A DNA stretch of 64,000 nt, from contig NZ_CP073318.1 in NCBI RefSeq assembly GCF_018263855.1, positions 186,001 through 250,000 of the forward strand, written 5' to 3'. The position numbers were made by a program, and so were the translations under genes. How positions within the stretch are numbered: the first letter of the stretch is position 1; each line of letters opens with the position of its first letter. Below the pieces are notes generated by a model. It ran no database searches. It saw only the letters and a list, made by a program, of their open reading frames with translations, and was not told where the DNA came from. Origin of the DNA: Kutzneria sp. CA-103260 (lineage in GTDB: Bacteria; Actinomycetota; Actinomycetes; Mycobacteriales; Pseudonocardiaceae). Shown in pieces: positions 1-9,097 of the stretch.

Positions 1-2
1 GC

Positions 3-173
3 GTGACCCTTGACGGCGTGGCCCAGCCGGCGGTCAACGCCAACACCACCCAGCGAGGCGCGCAGCAGAAGGTGTTCACGGCCAAGGGTTTGCAGCCCGG
101 CACGCACACCCTGACCGTGAGCAAGATCGACGGAACGTACTTCCTGGTCGACGGCTTCCAGCTGATCGGCTGA
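3..173 (+). CDS. C-terminal end of a secreted carbohydrate-active protein (partial)
   Basis: An open frame runs in from the left edge and stops at a TGA at 171-173. The visible 56 residues start VTLDGVAQPAV and end LVDGFQLIG. The spacing of a GVxxxxVN strand, a QQKVFTAKGLQPGTHTLTV strand pair and a terminal VDGF strand resembles the beta-sandwich sugar-binding tails attached to actinobacterial secreted glycosidases. That is a pattern judgement only; the catalytic part lies outside the window. A strong hairpin follows the stop codon, so this is the end of its transcription unit. Confidence 0.6.
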   Translation: MTLDGVAQPAVNANTTQRGAQQKVFTAKGLQPGTHTLTVSKIDGTYFLVDGFQLIG

Positions 174-193
174 GGGAGCAGCGAGATGCGGTG

Positions 194-234
194 AAGGGGG
201 CTTTCCTGGCGTTGAACGCCAGGAAAGCCCCCTT
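194..234. terminator. Perfect 20-bp inverted repeat between convergent genes
   Basis: Bases 194-213 (AAGGGGGCTTTCCTGGCGTT) are the exact reverse complement of 215-234, leaving a 1-nt centre, so the real loop would open by a few pairs. It lies 20 bp after the stop of the partial upstream gene and 32 bp before the stop of the convergent hydrolase gene. This is the place and shape of a bidirectional terminator. There is no long T-tract, as is common in high-GC actinomycetes. Confidence 0.8.
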
Positions 235-266
235 CCGGGCGTTCGGCGGGTGGTGGAGGTGTGCCG

Positions 267-1454
267 TCAGCTGATCAGTGTCAGGTCCACCGCGTTGGCC
301 ATCGCCTGCATCCCGCCCGCGTTGGGGTGTAGGTGGTCGCCGGAGTCGTAGGCCGGGTTGAGGCTGTGGGGATTGGCCGGGTCGGCCATGGCCTGGTCGA
401 AGTCGACGACGCCGTCGAAGGCGTGGCTGGTGCGGATCCACGTGTTGACCGCCTGGCGCATGGCCTCGCGGTCGGCGGGTTCGTTGTCGGGCATGACGGT
501 GCCGCCGATGATGCGCACACCGGCCTGGTGGGCCTGGGCGATCAGCTGTTGGTAGCCGGAGATCAGGTCCTGCGCGCTCAGGGGCCCGCCGGCGGTGTTG
601 ATGCCGGCGTGCAGGTCGTTGATGCCCTCCAACAGGATCACGGTCCGCACTCCGGCCTGTCCGAGGGCGTCGTGGCCGAAGCGCTTGAGGGCGCTGATGC
701 CCTGCCAGATGTTGGGCACGTCGGTGAGCACCCGGTTGCCGCCGATGCCGGCGTCGACAACGCCCCGAGAGCCGGACAGGCGGCGGGCGAGGTCGTCGGG
801 CCAGCGCTGGTAGGTGCCGATGGGGGTGTTGTAGCCGTCGGTGATGGAGTCGCCGAAGGCCACGACGGTGCTGCGGGCAGTGCTGGGTACGAGGTCCAAA
901 CCGGACAGATAGAACCAGGAAGTCTTTGCGGCCACGTAGTTTCCGTCGCCGTCGTCACGGGTGTGGTCGCCGGGCAGGGACAGGTAGGTGGTGTCGAAGG
1001 CGTCGGAGTGCCACGTGGCCGAGCTGGTGGCCTTGGGCAGGAAGAGGCTGACGAGCAGGTTCTCCCCGGCGCCGACCGACATCGGGACGGGGTCGCTGAC
1101 GGCTTCGGCCCCGGCGGCGATGGTCAGGGTCCGCGACCGGGAGAAGGTGACGGTGTGATGGCTGCCGGCCACGGCGGTCGCCATGGTGCCCTGCACGGCC
1201 ACGTCGACCGCGCCGACGGCCAGCGGCGTGGTGCCGCGCAGGTTGGACAGGGTGATCCGGGGCGAGCTGCCGGCGATGCTGCTGTGCACCACCATGCGGA
1301 TGGTCTGGTCGTTGAAGTTGGGGCCGCCGATGGTCATGCTCGGGCCCCACGCGGCCAGCCGGCCGGGGGAGTCGGGGGCGGCGGCGGCCGAGGTCGCGCC
1401 GGTCGCCAGCGTTGTCGCGACCACCAGGGCCGCGAGCAGGGATCTTGTTGTCAC
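267..1454 (-). CDS. Secreted SGNH/GDSL-family hydrolase
   Basis: Predicted exported esterase of about 395 residues. The chosen GTG start at 1454 has GGAG 8-9 nt upstream and begins a clean signal peptide (VTTRSLLAALVVATT...ATSAAAA); earlier starts would place the signal inside the protein. The N-terminal half up to about residue 185 is a beta-rich region of unknown role. The catalytic SGNH domain follows: block I GDSITDG near residue 200, a GIGGNRVL glycine block, GINDLH (block III, Asn) near 280, and DHLHPNAGG (block V, catalytic Asp and His) near 372. Members of this family deacetylate polysaccharides or cleave lipid esters; the substrate cannot be read. The gene is convergent with the upstream carbohydrate-binding gene and divergent from a GH92 gene, which fits a role in glycan breakdown. 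Confidence 0.87.
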   Translation of the reverse strand: MTTRSLLAALVVATTLATGATSAAAAPDSPGRLAAWGPSMTIGGPNFNDQTIRMVVHSSIAGSSPRITLSNLRGTTPLAVGAVDVAVQGTMATAVAGSHHTVTFSRSRTLTIAAGAEAVSDPVPMSVGAGENLLVSLFLPKATSSATWHSDAFDTTYLSLPGDHTRDDGDGNYVAAKTSWFYLSGLDLVPSTARSTVVAFGDSITDGYNTPIGTYQRWPDDLARRLSGSRGVVDAGIGGNRVLTDVPNIWQGISALKRFGHDALGQAGVRTVILLEGINDLHAGINTAGGPLSAQDLISGYQQLIAQAHQAGVRIIGGTVMPDNEPADREAMRQAVNTWIRTSHAFDGVVDFDQAMADPANPHSLNPAYDSGDHLHPNAGGMQAMANAVDLTLIS

Positions 1455-1604
1455 GGGCTGCTCCACTCGACACGTCGTTGTGGTGGTGCCGGCTGACAAT
1501 ACCGGACAGGATCGGGGAAACATCGGACCTAATCTTGACGCTCAGCGAGAGATGCCTTGAGCTGGACCGTGGACGCCGCCGTCTCGCCGCAGGGAGCGTT
1601 AGCC

Positions 1605-3806
1605 ATGTCAGACTTGGGAAACTCGGTCACCAGGCGCGGTTTTCTCGCCGCAACCGGCGGTGCGGCGCTGGCCGCCGGGCTGGCCGGGGCGCCGGCCGCC
1701 GGGGCCGCGACGGCCGTCGAGCCGGTCGACTACGTGGACCCATTCATCGGATCACTGACCACGACCTCGGACGGCGCCTGCGGCAAGACCTTCCCCGGCG
1801 CGACCACGCCGTTCGGCCTGGTCCAGCTCAGCCCGGACACGGTCTCCGGCGGCGACAACGGCAGCGGCTACTCGTGGGACATGGGCACCATCGAGGGCTT
1901 CAGCTTCCTGCACATGTCCGGCATCGGCTGCTACGGCGACCTCGGCAACATCCAGGTGATGCCCCAGACCGGCGACCTCCAGATCGGCCGGGACGCGGCG
2001 AAGAGCCCGTACCGCAAGGAGAACGAGCACGCCAGCGCCGGCTACTACGCGGTGGAGCTGGACCGCTACCGGGTGCGGGCCGAGCTGACCGCGGCCGCCC
2101 GGTCGGGCATGCTGCGGTTCACCTTCCACGACAACGGCCCGGCCCGCGTCAAGGTCGACCTGACCCGGCGGATCGGTTACGACGGAACGCATTCCGTGGC
2201 GCAGACGCTGCGCCTGGTCGACCCGCACACCGTCGAGGGGGCGATTCACTGCGACCGCAGCGGCGGCGGCTGGATCTGCGGCAACGGACCGGTCTACTCG
2301 GTGTACTTCAGCATGAAGTTCCAGCAGCCCATCGCCCGCCTCGGCACCTGGGACGGCACGTCGGTGTCGTACGGCCAGAACGAGCGCATCGGCACCGCCC
2401 TGGGCTTCTTCGTGGAGTTCACCGCGCAGGCCGGCCAGCCGGTGCTGCTCAAGTCCGGCGTGTCGTTCACCAGCACCGAGGCCGCGCGGGCCAGCCTGGC
2501 CAAGGACATCCCGGGCTGGGACTTCGACGGCCTGGCCGCCCGGACCCGGCGCACCTGGTCGGACGCGCTGGGCAAGGTCGCGGTGCGCGGCGGCACCGAC
2601 GACCAGCGCCGGATCTTCTACACCGCGCTCTACCACACCATGATCGACCCGCGGGTGTCCGGCGACAACGGCACCGGGCGGCGCACGGTGTTCAGCGGCT
2701 GGGACGTGTTCCGGGCCCAGTTCCCGCTGCTGACGATCATCGACCACCAGACCGTCACCGACACCGTCAACACGCTCGTCGGGCTGACCGAGTCCGGCGC
2801 GGTGAAGGGCCTGGCCCGCTGGGAGCTGCTCGGCGTCGACACCGACACCATGCTCGGCGACGCCGCCGTGAACGTGATCGCCGAGGCGTACCTCAAGGGC
2901 GTCAAGGGTTTCGACGCCGAGCAGGCCTACCAGCTGTGCCGGAACGTGGCCATGGGGCCGGCGGAGAAGTCCAACCGCAGCGACTTCGCCAACTGGGCCA
3001 GGCTGGGCTACTGCGCCGACGGCAACAGCATCTCGTCCACCCTGGAGAACTGCTACAGCGACTACGCGCTGGCGCTGTTCGCCGAGAAGCTGGGCCACAC
3101 CGCCGACGCCGCCGCGCTGCGCAGGACGGCGACCAACTACCGCAACATCTTCGACGCCGACGCCGGCTGGTTCCGTGGCCGCAACCCGGACGGCAGCTGG
3201 ATGGCGGCCGACGCCGGCTGCGTGGAGAGCAACCCCAACCAGCAGGGCTGGTACGTGCCGCACGACGTCGACGGCCTGGTCGCGCTGGTCGGCGGCAGGC
3301 AGGCGTTCCTGGACCGGCTGAACGCGATCTTCGAGGCGACGCCGCCGGAGCAGATGATGCACTGGAACGCCGACTACAACCACTCCAACGAGCCGGTGCA
3401 CCAGATGGCGTTCATGTTCGCGCTGGCCGGCAGCCCGGCGCTGACCCAGAAGTGGTCGCGTTACGTCTGCGAGCACGCGTACGCCACCGGCCCCGGCGGG
3501 CTGGCCGGCAACGACGACTGCGGCCAGATGTCGGCCTGGTACGTGCTGGCCTCGGCCGGCCTGTACCCGGTCGCGCCGGCCAGCGGGCAGTACGTGATCG
3601 GCAGCCCCGTCTTCGACCGCGTCGACTTCGCCACCGCGACCGGGAACCGGTTCACCGTGCAGGCCGTCGGCAACTCGCCGGCCAACGTCTACGTGCGGTC
3701 GGCGGAGCTCAACGGCAAGCCGCTCGGCCGGCCGTGGATCACCCACGCCGAGGTGATGGCCGGCGGCCGGCTCACCCTGCAAATGGGTGAAACCCCGGCG
3801 GCGTGA
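1605..3806 (+). CDS. GH92-family alpha-mannosidase, Tat-exported
   Basis: A 733-residue exported glycosidase. The ATG at 1605 is preceded by AGGGAG at 1591-1596, better than the ATG 48 bp upstream. The N-terminus carries a twin-arginine signal (TRRGFLAATGG) with an Ala-rich h-region. The mature part opens VDYVDPFIGS, followed by GKTFPGATTPFGLVQLSPDT, the hallmark N-terminal beta-sandwich of glycoside hydrolase family 92. The catalytic (alpha/alpha)6 half shows HTMIDPRVSGDNG, SGWDVFRAQFPLL and a C-terminal GNDDCGQMSAWYV block containing the acidic residue expected of the inverting, Ca-dependent GH92 enzymes. These remove alpha-mannose from N-glycan or mannan-type glycans. The divergent SGNH esterase and the nearby sugar-binding lipoprotein suggest a local glycan-use theme. 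Confidence 0.92.
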   Translation: MSDLGNSVTRRGFLAATGGAALAAGLAGAPAAGAATAVEPVDYVDPFIGSLTTTSDGACGKTFPGATTPFGLVQLSPDTVSGGDNGSGYSWDMGTIEGFSFLHMSGIGCYGDLGNIQVMPQTGDLQIGRDAAKSPYRKENEHASAGYYAVELDRYRVRAELTAAARSGMLRFTFHDNGPARVKVDLTRRIGYDGTHSVAQTLRLVDPHTVEGAIHCDRSGGGWICGNGPVYSVYFSMKFQQPIARLGTWDGTSVSYGQNERIGTALGFFVEFTAQAGQPVLLKSGVSFTSTEAARASLAKDIPGWDFDGLAARTRRTWSDALGKVAVRGGTDDQRRIFYTALYHTMIDPRVSGDNGTGRRTVFSGWDVFRAQFPLLTIIDHQTVTDTVNTLVGLTESGAVKGLARWELLGVDTDTMLGDAAVNVIAEAYLKGVKGFDAEQAYQLCRNVAMGPAEKSNRSDFANWARLGYCADGNSISSTLENCYSDYALALFAEKLGHTADAAALRRTATNYRNIFDADAGWFRGRNPDGSWMAADAGCVESNPNQQGWYVPHDVDGLVALVGGRQAFLDRLNAIFEATPPEQMMHWNADYNHSNEPVHQMAFMFALAGSPALTQKWSRYVCEHAYATGPGGLAGNDDCGQMSAWYVLASAGLYPVAPASGQYVIGSPVFDRVDFATATGNRFTVQAVGNSPANVYVRSAELNGKPLGRPWITHAEVMAGGRLTLQMGETPAA

Positions 3807-3927
3807 AGGGACTATTCGAAACGGCCGTTGGATGCAATGGTGCCGCCGCGTAAATGCCCGAAGATAAAGCCGATAGTGATATTGATCATGACGCTCGGCA
3901 ATCATCCAGTGCCACCCCGTGAAACCC

Positions 3928-4002
3928 CGCGAGTCCCGCTCTCGGGCAACTGAATGTCGAGTTCGGAACTCGACACATGGCTGCCTGAGAGCGGGACTCG
4001 CG
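3928..4002. terminator. Nested double hairpin after the solute-binding protein gene
   Basis: The outer arms 3928-3948 and 3982-4002 (CGCGAGTCCCGCTCTCGGGC and its complement) pair over 21 bp with one G-U. Inside them a second perfect hairpin, TGTCGAGTT-CGG-AACTCGACA, spans 3955-3975. It lies directly after the stop codon of the minus-strand gene at 4006 and about 120 bp after the convergent GH92 gene, so it probably ends both transcripts. Confidence 0.75.
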
Positions 4003-4005
4003 AGG

Positions 4006-5253
4006 TCAGCCGGGGGTGTTGAGGAGCTGGGTGATCTTGGTGTCGGCGGCCGCGCTGGCCTCGGCGACGCCGGCCTGGCCGTCGGCGATGGACTGCAGCA
4101 TGTCCTGGATCACGTTGGCGTTGTCCACGGCCGACCAGCGGGTCGACAGCGGCGTGAACCAGCTCTTGGCCGCCGCCGCCAGCTCGACCGCGGTGACCCC
4201 GCTGACCAGGGCGGACAGGCCGGTGCTGTTGGGCACCAGGCCGCTCTGGCCGAGCAGCCCCTCGTACTGGGTGCCGGTGAGCAGCCGGATCCACTGCGCG
4301 GCCAGGTCGGCCTGCCGGCTGGCCTTGGGCACCACCAGGTTGGAGCCGCCCAGGAACACCGGCATCGGGCCGGTCGCGCCGGGCATGGCGAACACGCCGA
4401 GCTGATCGCCCAGGGTCGGGTACTTCTTGGCCACCGCGCCGGCGGTGGTGCCCTGGTCGATGATCATCGCGGCCCGGCCGCTGCCCAGGGCGTCCACGTC
4501 GGTGGTCTCGTCCTTGTCGGCCGGCGCCCGGGAGACCTTCGCCACGAAGTCGGCCCAGGTGCGCAACCCGGCCTGCGACTTCGGCGACGACAGAGTGCCG
4601 GTCCACTTGCCGTTCTGCTGCGTGGCGACGGTGCCGCCGGCGTCGAGCACGAAGGGCAGGGCGGCGTACTGATAGCGACCCGGGAAATAGAGGGCGGAGA
4701 AGTCCGCGGCCTTGTTGGTCGCGGTCAGCTTGGCCGCGTCGGCCTCCAGTTGGGCCAGCGTGGCGGGCGGTTGGCCCAGGCCGGCCTGCTGCCACAGGTC
4801 CTTGCGGTAGATGACCACCCGGTCGCCGCCGTAGTACGGCACGCCGTAAAGGCGGCCTTCGTAGCTGCCGGCGTCGCGCAGGCCGGTCAGCCAGCTGTCG
4901 GAGTTCTCGAAGTCCTGCCTGGTCAGGTCGGCCAGCTTGCCGGTGCTGGCGTAGGCCAGCACGTCGCTGTTGCCCATCTCCAGCACGTCCGGCGGCGTCG
5001 CCGCGGCCATGCCGGCCTGCCACTTCTCGTCCCGCCCCGGCCACTCCAGGGTGGTCAGCCTGACCTGGACGTCCGGGTGCAGGGTGTGGAACTGCTGGTT
5101 GAGCTCGGAGATGACGTTGTCCGGGGCGCTCTCCTTCATCAGCCAGACGGTGAGTGTGGTGGTCGGAGCCGGCTGCGCGCTCGGCGCCCCGCAGGCGGTG
5201 GCCAGCAGGGCCACGGCCAGGATGGCCGTGCCGGATGCGCGCGCGTGTCTCAT
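4006..5253 (-). CDS. Extracellular sugar-type ABC solute-binding lipoprotein
   Basis: A 415-residue family 1 substrate-binding protein. Residues 1-21 form a lipoprotein signal with lipobox LATAC (Cys21). The mature part starts TTLTVWLMKES and continues with PDVQVRLTTLEWPGRDEKWQAGMAAATPPDVLEMGNSD, the typical start of the N-lobe of oligosaccharide-binding proteins. Later blocks GVPYYGGDRVVIYRKD and GAMPVFLGGSNLVV-type sequences fit the same fold. No permease or ATPase gene adjoins it, so it must work with transporter parts encoded elsewhere or act as a sensor partner. The gene is divergent from a Ser/Thr kinase gene 220 bp away. Confidence 0.88.
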   Translation of the reverse strand: MRHARASGTAILAVALLATACGAPSAQPAPTTTLTVWLMKESAPDNVISELNQQFHTLHPDVQVRLTTLEWPGRDEKWQAGMAAATPPDVLEMGNSDVLAYASTGKLADLTRQDFENSDSWLTGLRDAGSYEGRLYGVPYYGGDRVVIYRKDLWQQAGLGQPPATLAQLEADAAKLTATNKAADFSALYFPGRYQYAALPFVLDAGGTVATQQNGKWTGTLSSPKSQAGLRTWADFVAKVSRAPADKDETTDVDALGSGRAAMIIDQGTTAGAVAKKYPTLGDQLGVFAMPGATGPMPVFLGGSNLVVPKASRQADLAAQWIRLLTGTQYEGLLGQSGLVPNSTGLSALVSGVTAVELAAAAKSWFTPLSTRWSAVDNANVIQDMLQSIADGQAGVAEASAAADTKITQLLNTPG

Positions 5254-5473
5254 ATGATCATCCCCCCGCCGGGACCGCAGTCGAGTAGACGACGACGGTG
5301 AAGGCGGTTTCGCGCCGTGTCAATGCCTCCATTCGCGCCGGGCTGGGTATTGTCTACGGCGGTCTGCCGTGGTGGCCCCAACCGCGTGGCGCGCGTGGCT
5401 GGTTACATGGGCGGCGGGCAGTAGTCGCGACGCCGCAAGCGCGGGCGTGCGAAACCATGAACGAGGAGATGGC

Positions 5474-7003
5474 GTGACCGTCGATGGCCGGGTAGTCGCG
5501 GGCCGTTACCGCTTGGGCCGACGGATCGGCAGCGGCGCTATGGGCGTCGTGTGGCAGGCGCACGACGAACTGCTGTATCGCACAGTCGCGGTGAAGCAGC
5601 TGCTGTTGCAGCCGGGACAGTCCGAGGCCGAGTCCGAGGAGGCCCGCCGCCGCGCGATGCGCGAGGGCCGGATCGCCGCGCGCCTTCAGCATCCCAACGC
5701 GGTGGCGGTGTTCGACGTGGTCGACGAGGGCGACGGCATGCCGTGGCTGGTGATGGAGTACGTGCCCTCGCAGAGCCTGTCCGCGGTGCTGGAGGAGCAG
5801 GGCACGCTGTCGCCACAGGAGGCGGCGCGCATCGGCATGCACGTGGCCTCGGCGCTGGCCGCCGCCCACGCCGCCGGCATCGTGCACCGGGATGTCAAGC
5901 CCGGCAACGTGTTGCTCGGCGACGACGGCACCGTGAAGATCACCGACTTCGGCATCTCCCGGGCCCAGGGCGACTCCACGGTGACCGCGACCGGCATGCT
6001 CGCCGGCACCCCGGCCTATCTCGCGCCGGAGATCGCCAAGGGCCACGACCCGACGCCCTCGTCGGACGTTTTCTCCCTGGGCGCAACGCTTTACGCCGCG
6101 GTGGAAGGCATTCCGCCGTTTGGCCTGTCCGACAACCCGTTGGCACTGCTGCACAAGGTGGCCTCCGGCCAGATCGAGCCGCCGCGCCAGGCCGGGCCGC
6201 TGACCCAGCCGCTGCTGTCGCTGCTGTCGCCGGAGCCGACCGAGCGGATCACCATGGTGCGCTGCCGGGACACGCTGGGCGCGGTGGCCTCGGGGCAGGC
6301 CGCGCCGCCGATGCCGATGCCGGCGCACATGCCGACGGTGGCCGCCGCGCAGCGGCCGGCGCCGATGGCGACCCGGGTGGAGCCGCAGCGTCCGCAGGGC
6401 GGACCGTCGCGGTCCACCTCGACCACCGCGATGCCGCCCGTTCGGCCGAACCCGCCGCAGCGGACGGGCGGCGGCCGCCCCAACCGGGGCGCGATGATCG
6501 GCATCGTCGCGGCCGTGGTGGTGGCGGTGATCGTCGGCGTGATCGTGGTCAGCAACCAGTGGACCACCAACCGGCCGGACAACCAGGGCGGCGGCGGGGG
6601 CTCGCAGGCCGGTGGCGGCACCTCGACCAGCACCAGCGCGCCCGCCGTGACGAGCATCTCACGGCAGCCGGTGACGTCCTCGCCGGACGCGTCGGTGCAG
6701 CAGCAGACCATCGTCGACTTCTTCGCGCAGCTGCCCGGCAACGCGCAGAACGCGGCGCAGGCCTACTTGAGCCCGGACTTCAACGGCGGCGCCGACGCGT
6801 TCGTCAGCCAGATGAGCGGCCTGCAGTCGGTGAAGCTGGAGATCACCAAGCCCGGCGACTTCTTCTTCCAGGCCGACGAGCACCTCGTCGGCAAGGACGG
6901 CACCAAGACGGTGCAGCCGGTCGGCATCGGGCTGAAGTGGGCCGGGACCCAGCTCTACATCAACAAGGTGCAGAACCTGGGCGCCGCGAAGCCGGAGAGC
7001 TGA
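5474..7003 (+). CDS. Membrane Ser/Thr protein kinase (PknB-like, without PASTA)
   Basis: A 509-residue Hanks-type kinase. The GTG start at 5474 has GAGGAG 4 nt upstream and begins VTVDGRVVAGRYRLGRRIGSG. Kinase landmarks are the glycine loop GSGAMG (about 17-22), VAVK lysine (about 39), HRDVKPGN catalytic loop (about 137-144), DFG (about 157) and a GTPAYLAPE activation end. A Pro/Arg-rich juxtamembrane stretch leads to one transmembrane helix (about 341-360), then a Gly/Ser/Thr linker and a roughly 100-residue external domain (IVDFFAQLPGNAQNAAQAYL...) that is not a PASTA repeat. That domain is presumably the sensor; its ligand is unknown. The gene stands alone between oppositely oriented neighbours. 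Confidence 0.92.
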   Translation: MTVDGRVVAGRYRLGRRIGSGAMGVVWQAHDELLYRTVAVKQLLLQPGQSEAESEEARRRAMREGRIAARLQHPNAVAVFDVVDEGDGMPWLVMEYVPSQSLSAVLEEQGTLSPQEAARIGMHVASALAAAHAAGIVHRDVKPGNVLLGDDGTVKITDFGISRAQGDSTVTATGMLAGTPAYLAPEIAKGHDPTPSSDVFSLGATLYAAVEGIPPFGLSDNPLALLHKVASGQIEPPRQAGPLTQPLLSLLSPEPTERITMVRCRDTLGAVASGQAAPPMPMPAHMPTVAAAQRPAPMATRVEPQRPQGGPSRSTSTTAMPPVRPNPPQRTGGGRPNRGAMIGIVAAVVVAVIVGVIVVSNQWTTNRPDNQGGGGGSQAGGGTSTSTSAPAVTSISRQPVTSSPDASVQQQTIVDFFAQLPGNAQNAAQAYLSPDFNGGADAFVSQMSGLQSVKLEITKPGDFFFQADEHLVGKDGTKTVQPVGIGLKWAGTQLYINKVQNLGAAKPES

Positions 7004-7022
7004 TCCCGGCCCGTTCGGTCGC

Positions 7023-7511
7023 TCAGGCCGGCAGCACGGATTCGACGGCCGCGACCAGCCCGGCGTCCTCGGGCTCGGTCCGCGGCCGGAACCGGCCGAC
7101 CACCTTGCCGCCCGGCGCGACCAGGAACTTCTCGAAGTTCCACTGCACGTCGCCGGCCGCGCCGTCGGCGTCGGCGGTCTGGGTCAGCTCGGCGTAGAGC
7201 GGGTGCCGCTCGTCCCCGTTCACGTCGACCTTGGACATCATCGGGAACGTCACGCCGTAGGTGGTCGAGCAGAAGGTCTGGATCTCCTCGGCCGAGCCGG
7301 GCTCCTGGCCCATGAACTGGTTGCACGGAATCCCCACGACGGCGAAGCCGCGGTCCGCGTACTGCTCGTGCAGGCGCTCCAGGCCGGCGTACTGCGGGGT
7401 CAGGCCGCAGCGGGACGCCACGTTCACCACGAGTAGCGCCTTGTCACCCAGTGCGCCGAGGGTGGTCGGCTCGCCGCCCAGTGTGGTCAGCTGAAGATCC
7501 AGGATGGTCAT
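7023..7511 (-). CDS. Glutathione peroxidase-family thiol peroxidase
   Basis: A complete 162-residue member of the GPx family. The peroxidatic Cys35 lies in NVASRCGLTPQYAGLE, and the GIPCNQFMGQEPGS block contributes the Gln of the active-site tetrad. WNFEKFLVAPGGKVVGRF is the conserved C-terminal motif with its Trp and Asn. It uses cysteine rather than selenocysteine. Actinobacteria lack glutathione, so such enzymes probably use thioredoxin (or mycothiol) to reduce hydroperoxides in the cytoplasm. It is convergent with the kinase gene, with 19 bp between stops, and divergent from the amidase gene. Confidence 0.93.
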   Translation of the reverse strand: MTILDLQLTTLGGEPTTLGALGDKALLVVNVASRCGLTPQYAGLERLHEQYADRGFAVVGIPCNQFMGQEPGSAEEIQTFCSTTYGVTFPMMSKVDVNGDERHPLYAELTQTADADGAAGDVQWNFEKFLVAPGGKVVGRFRPRTEPEDAGLVAAVESVLPA

Positions 7512-7537
7512 GGGGAAAGCCTAGACGGGAGCGTGGC

Positions 7538-8971
7538 GTGACCGAGTTGCACGAGCTGTCGGCGCTCGACCAGGCCGCGGCGGTCCGCTCCGGCGAGGTC
7601 GGCCCGGTCGAGCTGGTCGATCACCACCTGGCCCGCATCGAGGCGCTGGACGGCCGGCTGCACGCCTTCGTGACGGTCGACCCGGAGCAGGCCCGTCAGC
7701 AGGCCAAGGCAGCCGAGCAGACGCTGGTCGACAGGGATCGGGTCGACGGCGACCGGTCCGAGCTGCCGCCGCTGTTCGGCGTGCCGACGGCGATGAAGGA
7801 CCTGACCATCACGCGGGACGCCCCGACCGCGTTCGGCTCGCGGGCGCTGCTGGGTTTCCGGTCGCCGCTGGACGCCGACGTCGTGACGGCGCTGCGGCAG
7901 GCCGGGCTGATCAGCCTGGGCAAGACCTCGACCTCGGAGTTCGGGCTGACCGCGCACACCGAGACCGACTTCGGCGCGGAGTCGCGCACGCCCTGGGATG
8001 TTGCTTTTTCGGCTGGCGGGTCCAGTGGTGGGGCGGGCGCGGCCGTGGCGGCCGGGCTGGTGCCGATCGCGCAGGCCAGCGATGGGGGTGGGTCCATTCG
8101 GATCCCGGCCAGCGCGTGCGGTCTGGTCGGGCTGAAGCCGTCGTGGGGGCGGGTGTCGGACGGGCCGCTGCCGCCGGATTCGAGCCGGTTGTTCGTCCGT
8201 GGCGTGCTGACGCGGACCGTGCGGGACTCGGCTGCTGGGCTGGATGCGTTGGTGGCCGGGCGGCCCGGTGGTCTCGTGCCGATCGCCGGGCCGGTCGGGT
8301 CGTTCCTGGCGGCAGCCGACCGTTCGCCCGGGCAGTTGCGGATCGGGCGGTTCACGGTTCCGGCGAGCCGGATCGACGTCGACCCGGAGTGCGTGCGGGC
8401 CGTGGACGTGGCGACTCAGCTGCTGGTCGACGCCGGGCATGTGGTGGAGGAGATCAAGCCGCCGGCCGGGCCGGAGTTCGCGCAGCTGTTCGTGCGGGTG
8501 ACGACGCTGCTGGCCGCCGCCGCGCCGGTGCCGGCGGCCAAGGAAGAGCTGCTGCGGCCGGTGACGCGGATGCTGCGGGAGCGTGGCGCCCGGATCGGTG
8601 GGGCCGAGGCGGTGACGCTGCTGGCGGCGTTGCAGGGAGCTGCGCGGGCGATCATCGACCGGACCGCGGCGTACGACGTCGTGCTGTGCCCGACGCTGCC
8701 TCAGCTGCCGCGCCCCGTCGGGTATTTCACCGACGGGGGCGATCCGGAGGAGGAGTTCGAGCGCACCATGCGGTTCGTGGCCTTCACTCCCGTGCAGAAC
8801 GTCACCGGGCAGCCGGCGGTGTCCCTGCCGGTGCACTGGACCGCCGACGGGCTGCCGGTGGGCGTGATGCTGATCGGCCGGCCGGCCGACGAGGCGACAC
8901 TGATCTCCGTGAGCGCTCAGCTGGAGGCGGCCAGCGGGTGGGTGCGGCGGTGGCCTGGCCGGCAGCCTTGA
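7538..8971 (+). CDS. Amidase signature family hydrolase
   Basis: A 477-residue amidase starting at GTG 7538 (VTELHELSALDQAAAVRSGEV), with a GGGAG-type ribosome site about 7 nt upstream. The Ser-cisSer-Lys triad is visible: Lys in AMKDLT (about residue 87), the Gly/Ser-rich signature SAGGSSGGAGAAVAAGLVP, and the nucleophile in SDGGGSIRIPAS (about 184). The C-terminal NVTGQPAVSLPVHWTADGLPVGVMLIG closes the fold. The family hydrolyses carboxamides, and some members act as GatA in Gln-tRNA formation. The lack of gatB/gatC neighbours argues for a catabolic or nonspecific amidase. The second half shows slightly more T at wobble positions than neighbouring genes. Confidence 0.9.
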   Translation: MTELHELSALDQAAAVRSGEVGPVELVDHHLARIEALDGRLHAFVTVDPEQARQQAKAAEQTLVDRDRVDGDRSELPPLFGVPTAMKDLTITRDAPTAFGSRALLGFRSPLDADVVTALRQAGLISLGKTSTSEFGLTAHTETDFGAESRTPWDVAFSAGGSSGGAGAAVAAGLVPIAQASDGGGSIRIPASACGLVGLKPSWGRVSDGPLPPDSSRLFVRGVLTRTVRDSAAGLDALVAGRPGGLVPIAGPVGSFLAAADRSPGQLRIGRFTVPASRIDVDPECVRAVDVATQLLVDAGHVVEEIKPPAGPEFAQLFVRVTTLLAAAAPVPAAKEELLRPVTRMLRERGARIGGAEAVTLLAALQGAARAIIDRTAAYDVVLCPTLPQLPRPVGYFTDGGDPEEEFERTMRFVAFTPVQNVTGQPAVSLPVHWTADGLPVGVMLIGRPADEATLISVSAQLEAASGWVRRWPGRQP

Positions 8972-9060
8972 GCGCGGCACGTCGTCCCCACACCGTGTCA
9001 CGCCGCCACGCGTGCTCGTGTCCCAGAAACCGTTGACATGGTTGGCGATCGTCATCGGCA

Positions 9061-9090
9061 TGGGGCCTCTCGGAGCCGGCGGAGGCCCCA
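9061..9090. terminator. Hairpin between the convergent amidase and hydrolase genes
   Basis: TGGGGCCTC at 9061-9069 pairs with GAGGCCCCA at 9082-9090 across a 12-nt loop. It lies 8 bp from the stop codon of the minus-strand hydrolase and 90 bp after the amidase stop, as expected for a terminator serving the convergent pair. Confidence 0.65.
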
Positions 9091-9097
9091 ATGCCGG

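Noticed and set aside
1412..3790. A 792-codon plus-strand frame overlapping the GH92 gene
   Set aside because: The product is Arg/Gly-rich low complexity; the other frame encodes a full GH92 enzyme with Tat signal and ribosome site.
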